Shown here one piece after another: positions 53,778-63,323 of a stretch of DNA of 64,000 nt. Under the pieces are notes generated by a model, which was not told where the DNA came from, did not search any database, and saw only the letters and a list, made by a program, of their open reading frames with translations. Numbering within the stretch: position 1 is the first letter of the stretch; each line of letters begins with the position of its first letter. This DNA is from Pseudomonas sp. MYb327 (GTDB taxonomy: Bacteria > Pseudomonadota > Gammaproteobacteria > Pseudomonadales > Pseudomonadaceae): NCBI RefSeq assembly GCF_040438925.1, contig NZ_CP159258.1, forward strand, positions 5,975,001-6,039,000. The letters run 5' to 3'. A program made the position numbers and the translations under genes.

Positions 53778-54499
53778 GTGACTGGCTGATTCCTGACTGG
53801 CCCGCGCCGGCCGGGGTCAAAGCCTGCGTCACCACCCGTGCGGGCGGCGTCAGTCTGGCGCCGTTCGTCAGCCTCAACCTCGGTGATCACGTCGAGGACA
53901 GCCCTGAAGCTGTCGCCGAAAACCGCCGTCGTCTTACTGATTGTTTCTCTATTCAGCCGGCCTGGTTGCAGCAGGTCCACGGCATTGTCGTGGCACATGC
54001 GGACCCGCGCCGGGTGGTCACTGCCGACGCCAGTTGGACGGCAACGCCCGGCATTGCTTGTGCAGCCATGACGGCCGATTGCCTGCCAGCGCTGTTTTGC
54101 GATCGCGCCGGCACTCGCGTTGCGGCGGCCCATGCTGGATGGCGCGGGTTGGCGGCGGGTGTGCTCGAAGCGACGCTCGACAGTCTGGACGTCCCTCCTG
54201 CCGAAGTATTGGTATGGCTAGGCCCGGCCATTGGCCCGCAAGCCTTTGAAGTCGGCCCGGAAGTACGCGAGACCTTCGTCCAGCAGTTGTCGCAAGCGGC
54301 CGAAGCTTTTGTGCCAAGCCAAAACACCGGCAAGTTCATGGCCGACATCTATATGCTCGCGCGTTTGCGTCTGGCAGCCCGCGGTGTAACGGCGGTTTAC
54401 GGCGGCGGATTCTGCACTGTCAACGATCCTCGATTCTTTTCTTACCGCCGCAGTCCCCGCACCGGTCGATTTGCCTCCCTTATCTGGCTCGAACGCTAG
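53774..54499 (+). CDS. pgeF: Peptidoglycan editing factor PgeF (YfiH/DUF152)
   Basis: 241 residues. Family marks VTTRAGGVS, the QVHG motif, MTADCLPALFCDR, AAHAGWRGL and GPAIGPQAFEVG give the conserved His/Cys metal-site residues of the YfiH fold. PgeF removes wrongly inserted residues from peptidoglycan precursors in E. coli; relatives were earlier called polyphenol oxidases. Overlaps rluD by four bases. Confidence 0.94.
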   Translation: MSDWLIPDWPAPAGVKACVTTRAGGVSLAPFVSLNLGDHVEDSPEAVAENRRRLTDCFSIQPAWLQQVHGIVVAHADPRRVVTADASWTATPGIACAAMTADCLPALFCDRAGTRVAAAHAGWRGLAAGVLEATLDSLDVPPAEVLVWLGPAIGPQAFEVGPEVRETFVQQLSQAAEAFVPSQNTGKFMADIYMLARLRLAARGVTAVYGGGFCTVNDPRFFSYRRSPRTGRFASLIWLER

Positions 54500-54529
54500 A
54501 CTTGTCTGATCTGCATCAACGTCTCGACG

Positions 54530-54557
54530 CTTGAAACTCCCAGAATCGACCACATCT
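54530..54557 (+). promoter_or_regulatory. Heat-shock (sigma-32) promoter of clpB
   Basis: -35 CTTGAAA, 13-base spacer, -10 CCACATCT, against the consensus CTTGAAA / CCCCATNT (7 of 7 and, with the free N position, all but one of 8). Lies 73 bases before the clpB ATG, after the pgeF stop. Confidence 0.8.
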
Positions 54558-54629
54558 ATTGTGGTATCTGGCAGGTTTCTTCATTCAGGATGTTTTATAG
54601 GTCCGGCCTGCTCAAAAGGAAGGTGACCC

Positions 54630-57194
54630 ATGCGTATAGACCGTTTAACAAGTAAGTTGCAGTTAGCCTTGTCCGACGCCCAATCCCTGGCCGTTGGGCT
54701 CGATCATCCGGCCATCGAGCCGGCGCATTTGATGCAAGCATTGCTCGAACAGCAGGGTGGCTCGATCAAGCCCTTGCTAATGCAGGTGGGCTTCGACATC
54801 AACAGCCTGCGTAAAGAGCTGACCAAAGAACTCGATCAGTTGCCAAAAATCCAGAACCCGACCGGCGACGTCAACATGTCGCAGGATCTGGCGCGCTTGC
54901 TCAACCAGGCCGACCGTCTGGCCCAGCAGAAGGGCGATCAATTCATTTCCAGCGAGTTGGTATTGCTCGCTGCCATGGATGAGAACAGCAAGCTCGGCAA
55001 GCTGCTGCTCGGCCAGGGTGTGAGCAAGAAAGCCCTGGAAAACGCGATCAACAACCTGCGCGGTGGCGAGGCGGTCAACGACGCCAACCACGAAGAGTCG
55101 CGCCAGGCGCTGGATAAATACACGGTAGACCTGACCAAGCGTGCCGAAGACGGCAAGCTCGACCCGGTGATCGGCCGTGACGACGAGATCCGTCGGACCA
55201 TCCAGGTGCTGCAGCGTCGCACCAAGAACAACCCGGTATTGATCGGTGAGCCTGGCGTGGGTAAAACCGCCATCGCCGAAGGCTTGGCCCAGCGCATCAT
55301 CAATGGCGAAGTGCCGGATGGCCTGAAGGGCAAGCGTCTGCTGTCCCTGGACATGGGGGCGCTGATTGCCGGTGCCAAGTATCGCGGTGAGTTCGAGGAA
55401 CGCCTGAAATCCCTGCTTAATGAACTGTCCAAGCAGGAAGGGCAGATCATTCTGTTCATCGACGAACTGCACACCATGGTCGGCGCCGGTAAGGGCGAAG
55501 GCTCGATGGACGCGGGCAACATGCTCAAGCCGGCATTGGCTCGCGGTGAGCTGCATTGCGTCGGCGCGACCACGCTCAACGAATACCGCCAATACATAGA
55601 GAAGGACGCCGCCCTTGAGCGACGCTTCCAGAAAGTGTTGGTGGACGAGCCGAGTGAAGAAGACACCATCGCCATCCTGCGTGGCCTGAAAGAGCGTTAC
55701 GAGGTTCACCACAAGGTGGCGATCACTGACGGCGCGATCATCGCGGCGGCCAAACTCAGCCATCGCTACATCACTGACCGTCAGTTGCCCGACAAGGCCA
55801 TCGACCTGATCGACGAAGCTGCCAGCCGCATCCGCATGGAGATCGACTCCAAGCCCGAAGTGCTGGATCGTCTGGAACGTCGCCTGATTCAGTTGAAGGT
55901 GGAATCCCAGGCGCTGAAGAAAGAGAGCGACGAAGCAGCGATCAAACGCCTGGAAAAACTCCAGGAAGAAATCGTTCGTCTTGAACGTGAATACTCGGAT
56001 CTGGAAGAAATCTGGAACTCGGAAAAAGCCGAGGTACAAGGCTCCGCTCAGATTCAGCAGAAGATCGAACAGTCCCGTCAGGAACTGGAAACCGCACGCC
56101 GTAAAGGCGACCTGAACCGCATGGCCGAGTTGCAGTACGGGGTGATCCCGGATCTGGAGCGCAGCCTGCAAATGGTCGACCAGCATGGCAAGAGCGAAAA
56201 CCAGTTGCTGCGCAGCAAAGTGACTGAGGAAGAAATCGCGGAAGTCGTGTCGAAGTGGACCGGTATTCCTGTGTCGAAAATGCTCGAAGGCGAGCGCGAC
56301 AAACTGATGAAGATGGAAAGCCTGTTGCACCAGCGTGTAATTGGCCAGGACGAGGCAGTGGTCGCGGTTTCCAACGCGGTGCGGCGCTCCCGTGCCGGGT
56401 TGTCCGACCCGAATCGGCCGAGCGGCTCGTTCATGTTCCTCGGCCCGACCGGTGTCGGTAAAACCGAGTTGTGCAAAGCGTTGGCCGAATTCCTCTTCGA
56501 TACTGAAGAGGCAATGGTGCGCATCGACATGTCCGAGTTCATGGAGAAACATTCCGTGGCTCGCTTGATTGGCGCGCCACCGGGATACGTAGGTTATGAA
56601 GAGGGCGGTTACCTGACCGAGGCGGTGCGTCGCAAACCTTACTCGGTGATCTTGCTGGACGAGGTCGAGAAGGCGCACCCGGATGTGTTCAACATCTTGC
56701 TGCAAGTGCTGGAAGATGGCCGTCTGACCGACAGCCATGGCCGCACGGTGGATTTCAAGAACACCGTGATCGTCATGACTTCCAACCTGGGCTCGGTGCA
56801 AATCCAGGAGCTGGTGGGTGATCGTGAAGCGCAACGTGCAGCGGTAATGGACGCGATTTCCTCGCACTTCCGGCCGGAGTTCATCAACCGGGTCGACGAA
56901 GTGGTGATCTTCGAGCCATTGGCGCGGGATCAGATCGCTGGCATTACCGAGATCCAGTTGGGTCGTCTGCGCAGTCGCTTGACCGAGCGCGAGCTGACGC
57001 TGGAACTCAGCCCTGAGGCCATGGATAAGCTGATCGCAGTAGGTTATGACCCGGTGTACGGCGCACGTCCGCTGAAACGTGCGATCCAGCGCTGGATCGA
57101 AAACCCGCTGGCACAGCTGATTTTGTCGGGACGTTTCATGCCCGGTGATACCGCCAAAGGGGTAGTGGAGAACGACGAAATCGTCTTCGTCTGA
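54630..57194 (+). CDS. clpB: Disaggregase ClpB
   Basis: 854-residue Hsp100 AAA+ chaperone that pulls proteins out of aggregates together with DnaK. N-domain 1-145, first ATPase with Walker A GEPGVGKT (206-213), the long coiled-coil middle domain (about 405-525, rich in Glu/Arg/Lys), second ATPase with GPTGVGKT (605-612) and a C-terminal domain. The middle domain and lack of a ClpP-binding tripeptide separate it from ClpA. AAAGGAAGGTGA precedes the ATG, and a heat-shock promoter lies further up. Confidence 0.98.
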   Translation: MRIDRLTSKLQLALSDAQSLAVGLDHPAIEPAHLMQALLEQQGGSIKPLLMQVGFDINSLRKELTKELDQLPKIQNPTGDVNMSQDLARLLNQADRLAQQKGDQFISSELVLLAAMDENSKLGKLLLGQGVSKKALENAINNLRGGEAVNDANHEESRQALDKYTVDLTKRAEDGKLDPVIGRDDEIRRTIQVLQRRTKNNPVLIGEPGVGKTAIAEGLAQRIINGEVPDGLKGKRLLSLDMGALIAGAKYRGEFEERLKSLLNELSKQEGQIILFIDELHTMVGAGKGEGSMDAGNMLKPALARGELHCVGATTLNEYRQYIEKDAALERRFQKVLVDEPSEEDTIAILRGLKERYEVHHKVAITDGAIIAAAKLSHRYITDRQLPDKAIDLIDEAASRIRMEIDSKPEVLDRLERRLIQLKVESQALKKESDEAAIKRLEKLQEEIVRLEREYSDLEEIWNSEKAEVQGSAQIQQKIEQSRQELETARRKGDLNRMAELQYGVIPDLERSLQMVDQHGKSENQLLRSKVTEEEIAEVVSKWTGIPVSKMLEGERDKLMKMESLLHQRVIGQDEAVVAVSNAVRRSRAGLSDPNRPSGSFMFLGPTGVGKTELCKALAEFLFDTEEAMVRIDMSEFMEKHSVARLIGAPPGYVGYEEGGYLTEAVRRKPYSVILLDEVEKAHPDVFNILLQVLEDGRLTDSHGRTVDFKNTVIVMTSNLGSVQIQELVGDREAQRAAVMDAISSHFRPEFINRVDEVVIFEPLARDQIAGITEIQLGRLRSRLTERELTLELSPEAMDKLIAVGYDPVYGARPLKRAIQRWIENPLAQLILSGRFMPGDTAKGVVENDEIVFV

Positions 57195-57217
57195 TCCACG
57201 ACGGCAGGAAAATCAAA

Positions 57218-57245
57218 GAGGCCTCGCATTGCGAGGCCTTTTTTT
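57218..57245 (+). terminator. Terminator after clpB
   Basis: AGGCCTCGC - ATT - GCGAGGCCT hairpin followed by seven T. Confidence 0.92.
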
Positions 57246-57378
57246 CGTTAGGCTGTTGAACTCAAAGGAAAAGGCTTGTAAAGTGCGCCCCGCAGTCAGT
57301 CACCCGCCAGGGTTTCCGCTCCCCAAGCAGGAATCCAAAATAAGTTGCAAATCATTAACTTGAAAGCAATTTAGGGGG

Positions 57379-57406
57379 TTGACAGAGGTTCTGAAGATTG
57401 TAGAAT
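57379..57406 (+). promoter_or_regulatory. Sigma-70 promoter of the tRNA operon
   Basis: TTGACA (57379-57384), 16-base spacer, TAGAAT (57401-57406), then a GC-rich discriminator GCGCGCC typical of stringently controlled stable-RNA promoters. First tRNA begins 89 bases later. Confidence 0.8.
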
Positions 57407-57494
57407 AGCGCGCCTCAGACACACGAACGCAGCGATGCGAACGAGTCGAAGAGAACGCTGTAAAGCTTCAAAGTTGTAAATTGAAATATGTAGT

Positions 57495-57570
57495 TCCGTG
57501 ATAGCTCAGTCGGTAGAGCAAATGACTGTTAATCATTGGGTCCCAGGTTCGAGTCCTGGTCACGGAGCCA
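57495..57570 (+). tRNA. tRNA-Asn (GTT)
   Basis: 76 bases including encoded CCA. Acceptor TCCGTGA/TCACGGA, discriminator G, anticodon GTT at 57528-57530, T-loop GGTTCGAGTCC. Confidence 0.97.
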
Positions 57571-57577
57571 ATTTCAA

Positions 57578-57657
57578 ACCGGGGTATAGCGCAGTCCGGT
57601 AGCGCGCCTGCTTTGGGAGCAGGATGTCAGGAGTTCGAATCCCCTTACCCCGACCAT
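57578..57657. repeat. 80-base direct repeat, left copy (tRNA-Pro)
   Basis: Identical to 57832-57911. It covers the whole tRNA-Pro plus two bases before and one after, and flanks tRNA-Lys and its terminator. Confidence 0.95.
57580..57656 (+). tRNA. tRNA-Pro (TGG), copy 1
   Basis: 77 bases including CCA. Acceptor CGGGGTA/TACCCCG, discriminator A, anticodon loop CTTTGGGAG with anticodon TGG. Identical to the copy at 57834. Confidence 0.97.
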
Positions 57658-57661
57658 TTTT

Positions 57662-57737
57662 GGGTCGTTAGCTCAGTTGGTAGAGCAGTTGGCTTTTAAC
57701 CAATTGGTCGTAGGTTCGAATCCCACACGACCCACCA
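57662..57737 (+). tRNA. tRNA-Lys (TTT)
   Basis: 76 bases including CCA. Acceptor GGGTCGT/ACGACCC, discriminator A, anticodon loop GGCTTTTAACC with TTT. Confidence 0.97.
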
Positions 57738-57801
57738 TTTTTGAAACCAGTTAACGCTGGAATCGAATCTTAAGATCAGAGGCCAAAAGCGCTGATCGAA
57801 G

Positions 57802-57831
57802 AAGGCGACTTGTAAAGGTCGCCTTTTTTTT
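57802..57831 (+). terminator. Terminator after tRNA-Lys
   Basis: AAGGCGAC - TTGTAAAG - GTCGCCTT hairpin with a run of eight T, ending just before the second tRNA-Pro. Confidence 0.9.
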
Positions 57832-57911
57832 ACCGGGGTATAGCGCAGTCCGGTAGCGCGCCTGCTTTGGGAGCAGGATGTCAGGAGTTCGAATCCCCTT
57901 ACCCCGACCAT
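57832..57911. repeat. 80-base direct repeat, right copy (tRNA-Pro)
   Basis: Second copy of the 57578-57657 repeat; sequence identity ends sharply at both sides. Confidence 0.95.
57834..57910 (+). tRNA. tRNA-Pro (TGG), copy 2
   Basis: Exact copy of the tRNA-Pro at 57580. It lies directly after a terminator and is followed by its own terminator; no separate promoter is evident, so expression may rely on read-through. Confidence 0.95.
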
Positions 57912-57914
57912 ATT

Positions 57915-57951
57915 AAAAATCCCCGTATCGAAAGATACGGGGATTTTTTTT
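57915..57951 (+). terminator. Terminator after second tRNA-Pro
   Basis: AAAAATCCCCGTATC - GAAA - GATACGGGGATTTTTTTT; long stable stem with T run. Confidence 0.93.
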
Positions 57952-58055
57952 GCCTTAAAAAAAGCTCTTCATTTCAAGTCATCGTACAACCTGCCGATAA
58001 CGAGCTGTCGGGGCATAGCCCTCCAGTCAAGCCAACAAAAACAAAGGCACTCGTT

Positions 58056-59681
58056 ATGTTTCTTCGCCAGTTGAATATTGCCCCCCGTGCCGCACTGGGG
58101 TTTGCCTTGATCGCAGTGCTCGTCGCGTTGCTCGGGATTTTTGCCCTGGGGCAAATGTCGAGTATCCGCGAGAGCGAGGTGGCGGTGGAGAAGCAATGGC
58201 TGCCAAGCATTCGCGGCGGTGACGAGATCCGCGAGTTGATGTTGCGCATCCGCACCATTTCCTTGCGGATGGCTCTGGATCAGGATCCGAAAAACATCCC
58301 GGTTTACCGTAGCCAGATGGACACCCGCGATAAAGAGCTGAGCGAGAAGATTGCCTCTTACGACAAGCTTGTGGACACCGCCGAAGGTCAGGCCTTGTAC
58401 GACCAATTCAAAACCACCTTCGCCGCCTATCGCTCCGGTATCGCCCAGTCGTTCACCTTGGCCGAGCAAGGTCACCGAGACGAATTGACCAAACTGCTGC
58501 TGGTCGACATGAAGACCGTGGTCGATGGATCGGGCAAACAGCTCAACGATTTGGCCGACCTGTTCGCCAAGCAGGTCGCCACGGAAAGTCAGAAATCCGC
58601 AGCTCACTACGAAACATCGCGGACGATCGTCAGCCTGTTTATCGCGCTTGCCGCGTTGGCGACCGTCGGCCTGGCCATGTTGCTGACCCGCAGCATCGTC
58701 AGACCTCTGAGCGAAGCCGTGAGCGCCGCAGAGCATGTGGCGCAAGGTGATCTGACTCGCCCGATCGAAACCCATGGCAATGACGAAGTCAGCCGTTTGC
58801 TCAAGGCCTTGGCGACTATGCAGCAAAACCTGCGAGAAACCCTGCAAGGCATCAGTGGTTCGGCCACGCAATTGGCCACGGCAGCCGATGAGTTGAACGC
58901 GGTCACCCTCGACAGTACCCAAGGCCTGCAGCAACAGAACAAAGAGATTGAGCAGGCCGCGACGGCGGTCAATGAAATGACGACGGCTGTAGAAGAGGTC
59001 GCATGCAACGCGGTGTCCACTTCTGACGCAACCCGTCAGTCCAGTGAATCGGCGCATCTGGGGCAGGAGCGGGTCAGCGAAACTGCCAGCGCCATTAGCT
59101 CGCTGGCCAATGATGTGCAGAGCACGGGCGAATTGGTGCAGTCCCTGGCCGATCAGTCCCAGGATATTGGCAAGGTGCTGGATGTGATTCGTGCCATTGC
59201 CGAGCAAACCAACTTGCTGGCGCTCAATGCGGCGATTGAGGCGGCTCGTGCGGGGGAGAGCGGTCGTGGATTCGCGGTGGTGGCCGATGAAGTGCGTGCG
59301 CTGGCCTATCGGACCCAGCAATCGACCCAGGAAATCGAGCAAATGGTGCAAGGCATGCGCAATGGCTCGAGCCTGGCCGTGGATGCCATGAACGCCAGTG
59401 CCTCCCGTGCTGCCAGCACGCTGGTCCTGGCCGAGCGGGCAGGTGAGGCGCTGCAAACCATCACCGCGTCGGTCCATGAAATTCATGAGCGCAACCTGGT
59501 GATCGCCAGCGCGGCTGAAGAACAGGCGCAAGTGGCGCGTGAGGTCGATCGCAACCTGGTGAATATTCGTGATCTGTCAGTGCGTTCGGCTGCCGGAGCA
59601 GATCAGACCAGCGCGTCGAGCCATGAATTGTCGCAGTTGGCGAATGCCCTGCAGGGGATGGTGCGGCGTTTTCGGGTGTAA
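58056..59681 (+). CDS. Methyl-accepting chemotaxis protein with four-helix-bundle sensor
   Basis: 541 residues from ATG 58056 with AAAGG nine bases before; the frame back to 57867 runs into the tRNA and is rejected. TM1 about 11-33, periplasmic 4HB-type ligand domain about 34-188, TM2 about 190-212, HAMP about 213-265, and the cytoplasmic signalling domain with its hairpin tip [33 protein letters not shown] at 381-414. No CheB/CheR-docking pentapeptide is seen at the C-terminus (ends MVRRFRV). The ligand cannot be predicted. Its place right after tRNA genes suggests it may be a later insertion. Confidence 0.95.
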   Translation: MFLRQLNIAPRAALGFALIAVLVALLGIFALGQMSSIRESEVAVEKQWLPSIRGGDEIRELMLRIRTISLRMALDQDPKNIPVYRSQMDTRDKELSEKIASYDKLVDTAEGQALYDQFKTTFAAYRSGIAQSFTLAEQGHRDELTKLLLVDMKTVVDGSGKQLNDLADLFAKQVATESQKSAAHYETSRTIVSLFIALAALATVGLAMLLTRSIVRPLSEAVSAAEHVAQGDLTRPIETHGNDEVSRLLKALATMQQNLRETLQGISGSATQLATAADELNAVTLDSTQGLQQQNKEIEQAATAVNEMTTAVEEVACNAVSTSDATRQSSESAHLGQERVSETASAISSLANDVQSTGELVQSLADQSQDIGKVLDVIRAIAEQTNLLALNAAIEAARAGESGRGFAVVADEVRALAYRTQQSTQEIEQMVQGMRNGSSLAVDAMNASASRAASTLVLAERAGEALQTITASVHEIHERNLVIASAAEEQAQVAREVDRNLVNIRDLSVRSAAGADQTSASSHELSQLANALQGMVRRFRV

Positions 59682-59698
59682 TTGCTTCAGAAAAAAAA

Positions 59699-59726
59699 TG
59701 TGGGAGCTGGCAGGCCAGCTCCCACA
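59699..59726. repeat. REP palindrome, probable bidirectional terminator
   Basis: TGTGGGAGCTGGC / GCCAGCTCCCACA with eight A before and GGTTTTT after. It sits between the convergent chemotaxis gene and ndh and may stop both transcripts. Confidence 0.82.
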
Positions 59727-59736
59727 GGTTTTTATA

Positions 59737-61035
59737 TCAGTGCAGTTTCAGCCGTGGCTCAGTCCCGCGGCCGATCTTGCTGCCCAGCATCAGCATCGCC
59801 GTGCGGAACGGCCCGTACAGCGCCATCTGGTGCATGCGGTAAAGCGACACGTAAAACATCCGTGCCAGCCAACCCTCAAGCATCACACTGCCGGTGAGGT
59901 TGCCCATCAAGTTACCCACAGCGGAAAAACGCGACAGTGAGATCAGCGAGCCATAGTCGGTGTACTTGTACTCCGGCAACGCCTTGCCTTCGATCCGCAG
60001 CTTCAGCGATTTAGCCAGCAACGACGCCTGTTGATGCGCCGCCTGGGCGCGTGGCGGCACGTTGCGGTCGGTGCCCGGTTGCGGGCAGGCGGCGCAGTCA
60101 CCGAAGGCGAAGATGTTCTCGTCGCGGGTGGTTTGCAGGGTCGGCAATACTTGCAGCTGGTTGATGCGGTTGGTTTCCAGGCCGTCGATGTCCTTGAGGA
60201 AACCCGGCGCGCGAATCCCGGCGGCCCAGACCTTCAGGCTGGCGTTGATCACTTTTCCATCCACGGTGATCAAACTGTCCGCTGTGACTTCGCTGACCGC
60301 TGCATTGGTCATGACGTTGACCCCGAGTTTCTCCAGGGTTTTATGCACAGGTCCGCCGATTCGCTCCGGCAGGGCTGGCAGTACCCGTGGCCCGGCTTCG
60401 ATCAGGGTGATGTGCATGTTTTCCGGTTTGATACGGTCCAGTCCGTAAGCCGCCAGTTCATGGGCGGCGTTGTGCAGTTCGGCAGCCAGTTCAACCCCGG
60501 TGGCGCCGGCACCGACGATGGCCACGCTGATTTGCTCGACCTTGTCGGTCTGCCCGGCGTGGGCGCGCAGGTAGTGGTTGAGCAACTGCTGGTGGAAGCG
60601 TTCGGCCTGTTTGCGCGTGTCGAGGAACAGGCAGTGCTGCGCTGCGCCCTGGGTGCCGAAATCGTTGGTGGTACTGCCAACGGAAATCACCAGCGAGTCG
60701 TAAGCCACTTCCCGCGCCGGCACCAATTCCAGGCCGGCTTCGTCATAAGTGGCCGCGAGCTGGATTTTTTTCTGCGTGCGATCGAGCCCGCTCATGCGCC
60801 CGAGCTGGAACTCGAAGTGGTTCCATTTCGCCTGGGCAACATAGTTGAGTTCGTCTTCGGAAGAGTTCAGGGAACCGGCGGCCACTTCGTGCAACAGGGG
60901 TTTCCAGATGTGGGTCAGGTTCGCGTCGACCAGCATCACACTGGCCGTGCCGCGCTTGCCCAGAGTCTTACCCAGACGGGTAGCCAACTCCAGACCGCCG
61001 GCGCCGCCGCCGACAATAACAATACGATGGGACAT
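59737..61035 (-). CDS. ndh: Type II NADH:quinone oxidoreductase
   Basis: 432 residues from ATG 61035. Non-proton-pumping flavoprotein on the inner face of the membrane. FAD site RIVIVGGGAGGLELATRLG, NADH site VAIVGAGATGVELAAEL, and the FAD-binding FAFGDCAACPQP near the C-terminus; amphipathic C-terminal segment (WLARMFYVSLYRMHQMALYGP) for membrane contact. Confidence 0.96.
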   Translation of the reverse strand: MSHRIVIVGGGAGGLELATRLGKTLGKRGTASVMLVDANLTHIWKPLLHEVAAGSLNSSEDELNYVAQAKWNHFEFQLGRMSGLDRTQKKIQLAATYDEAGLELVPAREVAYDSLVISVGSTTNDFGTQGAAQHCLFLDTRKQAERFHQQLLNHYLRAHAGQTDKVEQISVAIVGAGATGVELAAELHNAAHELAAYGLDRIKPENMHITLIEAGPRVLPALPERIGGPVHKTLEKLGVNVMTNAAVSEVTADSLITVDGKVINASLKVWAAGIRAPGFLKDIDGLETNRINQLQVLPTLQTTRDENIFAFGDCAACPQPGTDRNVPPRAQAAHQQASLLAKSLKLRIEGKALPEYKYTDYGSLISLSRFSAVGNLMGNLTGSVMLEGWLARMFYVSLYRMHQMALYGPFRTAMLMLGSKIGRGTEPRLKLH

Positions 61036-61095
61036 GGGGATAACTCGCAAGGCTAAAGGAAATCGGTGCAGTCAACCGAGCGAGCGCCAAGCAGC

Positions 61096-61269
61096 TCATA
61101 GCGTCAGGTAACTGATAAGTCGGCTCAACAGGCCCAGACCAATGGTCACTGCCAATACCAGCACCAGGAGCATCCACGGCCGGAAAGGCCGGCGCTCGAC
61201 TCGGTGCTGGGATAACTGCAGGTACTCTTCGACATGCTTCTGGTCGTCTGGGTTCAGGCGGCTGGTCAT
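61096..61269 (-). CDS. DUF3094 small membrane protein
   Basis: 57 residues: MTSRLNPDDQKHVEEYLQLS.., then a basic ERRPFRPW and one membrane helix (MLLVLVLAVTIGLGLLSRLIS). Matches DUF3094 of Pseudomonas by its N-terminus and layout. GAGG lies five bases before the ATG. Located 60 bases upstream of ndh on the same strand, so the two may be co-transcribed. Function unknown. Confidence 0.85.
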   Translation of the reverse strand: MTSRLNPDDQKHVEEYLQLSQHRVERRPFRPWMLLVLVLAVTIGLGLLSRLISYLTL

Positions 61270-61320
61270 AAAGGCCTCGTCAGGTAGACGTTGCTGAATG
61301 TGGAGAAGCTACAGGCTGAT

Positions 61321-61848
61321 TTAACGAACGTTGAACGGAGCATAGCCGCTGTCCGGAATTGGCTCGACGCTCACCGTATCGCCCAGGCGAATAATGCCAC
61401 TTTGTAACACCCGGGCGGTGATTCCGCCATGTCCGCGCACGGCCTGAAAGGTCCCGGGGCCGAGGTTGTCTTGCAGGCGAGCACAAGGCTGGCACCAGCC
61501 CGTGGTTTCGAAAATCGCCTGGCCGATCCGGAAGCGCCGGCCCTTGAGGCTGAACAGGTTGATCCCACTGATAACGAGATTGCGCCGCAGATCTTCAGGC
61601 TTTACCGGTTGATCGTCCGGACGGCTCATCAGCGAACTGATGACTGCCAGATGTTCCCACTGAATCAGCGTCACCTGCCGTGCATTTCGGACGCCTGGTC
61701 GGGCGCGATCTCCGGTCAAACCGGCCTCCAGCCGCGCTTCCACGGCTTCAAGTTCGATCATTGGTGCGTGGCGTTCCGGGCGCACGCCGATCCAGCGTAC
61801 GCGGCCGGTTTGCGGGACTTGCGCAATCAGTTCCTGCAATGGGCTCAC
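61321..61848 (-). CDS. MOSC domain protein
   Basis: 175 residues. MOSC (molybdenum cofactor sulphurase C-terminal) domain with VRWIGVRPERHAPM at the start, LRRNLVISGINLFSLKGRRFRIGQAIFE in the core and the conserved Cys in TGWCQPCARL. Such stand-alone domains are thought to bind Moco or handle sulphur. Its start overlaps the stop of the DUF1780 gene by four bases. Confidence 0.92.
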   Translation of the reverse strand: MSPLQELIAQVPQTGRVRWIGVRPERHAPMIELEAVEARLEAGLTGDRARPGVRNARQVTLIQWEHLAVISSLMSRPDDQPVKPEDLRRNLVISGINLFSLKGRRFRIGQAIFETTGWCQPCARLQDNLGPGTFQAVRGHGGITARVLQSGIIRLGDTVSVEPIPDSGYAPFNVR

Positions 61849-62471
61849 AGGCTAATCCCGACGTCGAACACGATGCTGCGTCCCAGGTTGCTGCGCAGGA
61901 AATCCGGGGCATCCGGATGGGCGAACAGCACGCGGGCGAAAGTCGGGCCGACCAGCGACAGCGAACGCCAGCCCTGGCGCAGATATTCGGTTGGCGGCGG
62001 AAAATGGCTATTGAGGTCTAGCACTTCACGCTTGAGGCTGGCGAAGGCGATGATGTCCAGCTCGCCCAGATCCATGCCACGTTCTTTGTAGTTATGCGCT
62101 TTTTTGCGCAAAGTCGGCGCCAGTCGCAGCAAGAATTCGTTGGCCGGAATGCGTCGGGGCTTGGCCTCGCGTCGCACCAGTTGGCTCAGGGAGAACGCGC
62201 TGCGTCGGCGTTGCAGCTCGTCGCGCCACTCGTCGTTGAGGCGTCGGCCCTCGTCGAGGACGAAGAACACCTCGAAACTGGCATCGCGGAACAATACGTC
62301 GGGCGGTTCGCCGGCCGGGGCGAATTCGTCGGCGCGATAAGGGATGTTCAAGCCTTGCAGCAGGCGCTGGCAGACCCAACGCTCACGCTCCCATTTGCGG
62401 GCATTGGACAGAAACGCGTTGGCTTGCTCGGCCGCGATGGTCAGCAGGCGTAAATAATCTGAGTCATCCAT
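61845..62471 (-). CDS. DUF1780 family protein
   Basis: 208 residues from the ATG at 62471 (MDDSDYLRLLTIAAEQANAFLSNARKWERERWVCQRLL). Soluble. Conserved-looking pieces are DVLFRDASFEVFFVLDEGRRLNDEWR and LGELDIIAFASLKREVLDLNS. I recognise it as DUF1780, a pseudomonad family of unknown function; strand/acidic pattern recalls restriction-enzyme-like folds but this is only an impression. Coupled to the MOSC gene by ATGA overlap. Confidence 0.85.
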   Translation of the reverse strand: MDDSDYLRLLTIAAEQANAFLSNARKWERERWVCQRLLQGLNIPYRADEFAPAGEPPDVLFRDASFEVFFVLDEGRRLNDEWRDELQRRRSAFSLSQLVRREAKPRRIPANEFLLRLAPTLRKKAHNYKERGMDLGELDIIAFASLKREVLDLNSHFPPPTEYLRQGWRSLSLVGPTFARVLFAHPDAPDFLRSNLGRSIVFDVGISL

Positions 62472-62608
62472 AGGCCCAAGCTTAGCGTTCAAATGCGACA
62501 AGCAGAAAGCTTTGCTTCGGAAGGAGCCACTTCGTTGCCGTAGTAGACTGCTTGACAACGGTCTGTAGCAATTAAGGAGTCTGCGGTGGAGCACAAGGGG
62601 TTACCCAC

Positions 62609-63298
62609 ATGATCGGCGCTGAACTGCTGTCACCGCAGAGCCTGACGGTCGGCTGGCTGGTTTATGGGCCGGTGGTGCTCTGGGCGATCTGGCGCGCGCC
62701 GTGGGTCGAGTTGTTCACCGACAGTCGTCGTCAGCATTTGCTGTTCGGCACGGTGTTCGCGTTGTTCATGCTGTGGCTGGTGCGACGGGACTTCGATACC
62801 GGCGTGTCCTACCACTTCATCGGCATGACGGCGGTGACGCTGTTGCTGGACTGGCCGCTGGCGATTGTTGGCGGACTGGTGGCGCAAACCGGTCTGATGC
62901 TACTGGGGCGTCAGGACTTGTTGGCGATGGGGGTTAACGGCGCGCTGTTGATCGTGCTACCGGTGCTGGTGACCGAGTGCTGCGCGATCCTGGTGGAGCG
63001 TGCGCAACCGCGAAATCCCTTTGTGTACATCTTCGTTTCCGGGTTTTTTGCGGCAGCGCTGTCGGCATTGCTGTGCCTGCTGCTGGCGTTGTGGTTGTTG
63101 TGGTTCGATGAGCGTTTCGCCATGCCGTACTGGCTGGAAGATTTTGTCGGCTACCTGTGGCTACTGGTTTTTCCGGAAGCCTTTATCAACGGCATGGTGG
63201 TCAGCGCGTTGGTGGTGTTCTGCCCGGAATGGCTGGAGACCTTCAATCGCACGCGCTACCTGTCGGCACCGTGGAAAGACGACGATCCCAAGTCTTGA
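62609..63298 (+). CDS. CbiM-like energy-coupling-factor membrane protein
   Basis: 229 residues with about six to seven hydrophobic helices. The run FIGMTAVTLLLDWPLAIVGGLVAQTGLML and a late FVGYLWLLVFPEAFINGMVVSALVVF resemble the CbiM/ECF permease group for metal (Ni/Co) uptake. The N-terminal MHI(P/M) metal-binding start of CbiM is absent (MIGAELLS), and no ATPase or T-component gene is next to it, so its transport role is uncertain. Confidence 0.8.
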   Translation: MIGAELLSPQSLTVGWLVYGPVVLWAIWRAPWVELFTDSRRQHLLFGTVFALFMLWLVRRDFDTGVSYHFIGMTAVTLLLDWPLAIVGGLVAQTGLMLLGRQDLLAMGVNGALLIVLPVLVTECCAILVERAQPRNPFVYIFVSGFFAAALSALLCLLLALWLLWFDERFAMPYWLEDFVGYLWLLVFPEAFINGMVVSALVVFCPEWLETFNRTRYLSAPWKDDDPKS

Positions 63299-63323
63299 TT
63301 GAAATCGTCTACGTTCCCTTGAA

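Noticed and set aside
54777..56867. 696-codon open frame antisense to clpB
   Set aside because: It mirrors the codon structure of clpB, has low-complexity His/Gln/Val-rich composition typical of antisense high-GC frames, no ribosome site and no family motif.
57867..58055. N-terminal extension of the chemotaxis protein
   Set aside because: It would begin inside tRNA-Pro and pass through a terminator; ATG 58056 has a ribosome site and starts the first membrane helix.
57969..59531. 520-codon antisense frame over the chemotaxis gene
   Set aside because: Antisense shadow of a clear methyl-accepting chemotaxis protein; no independent support.
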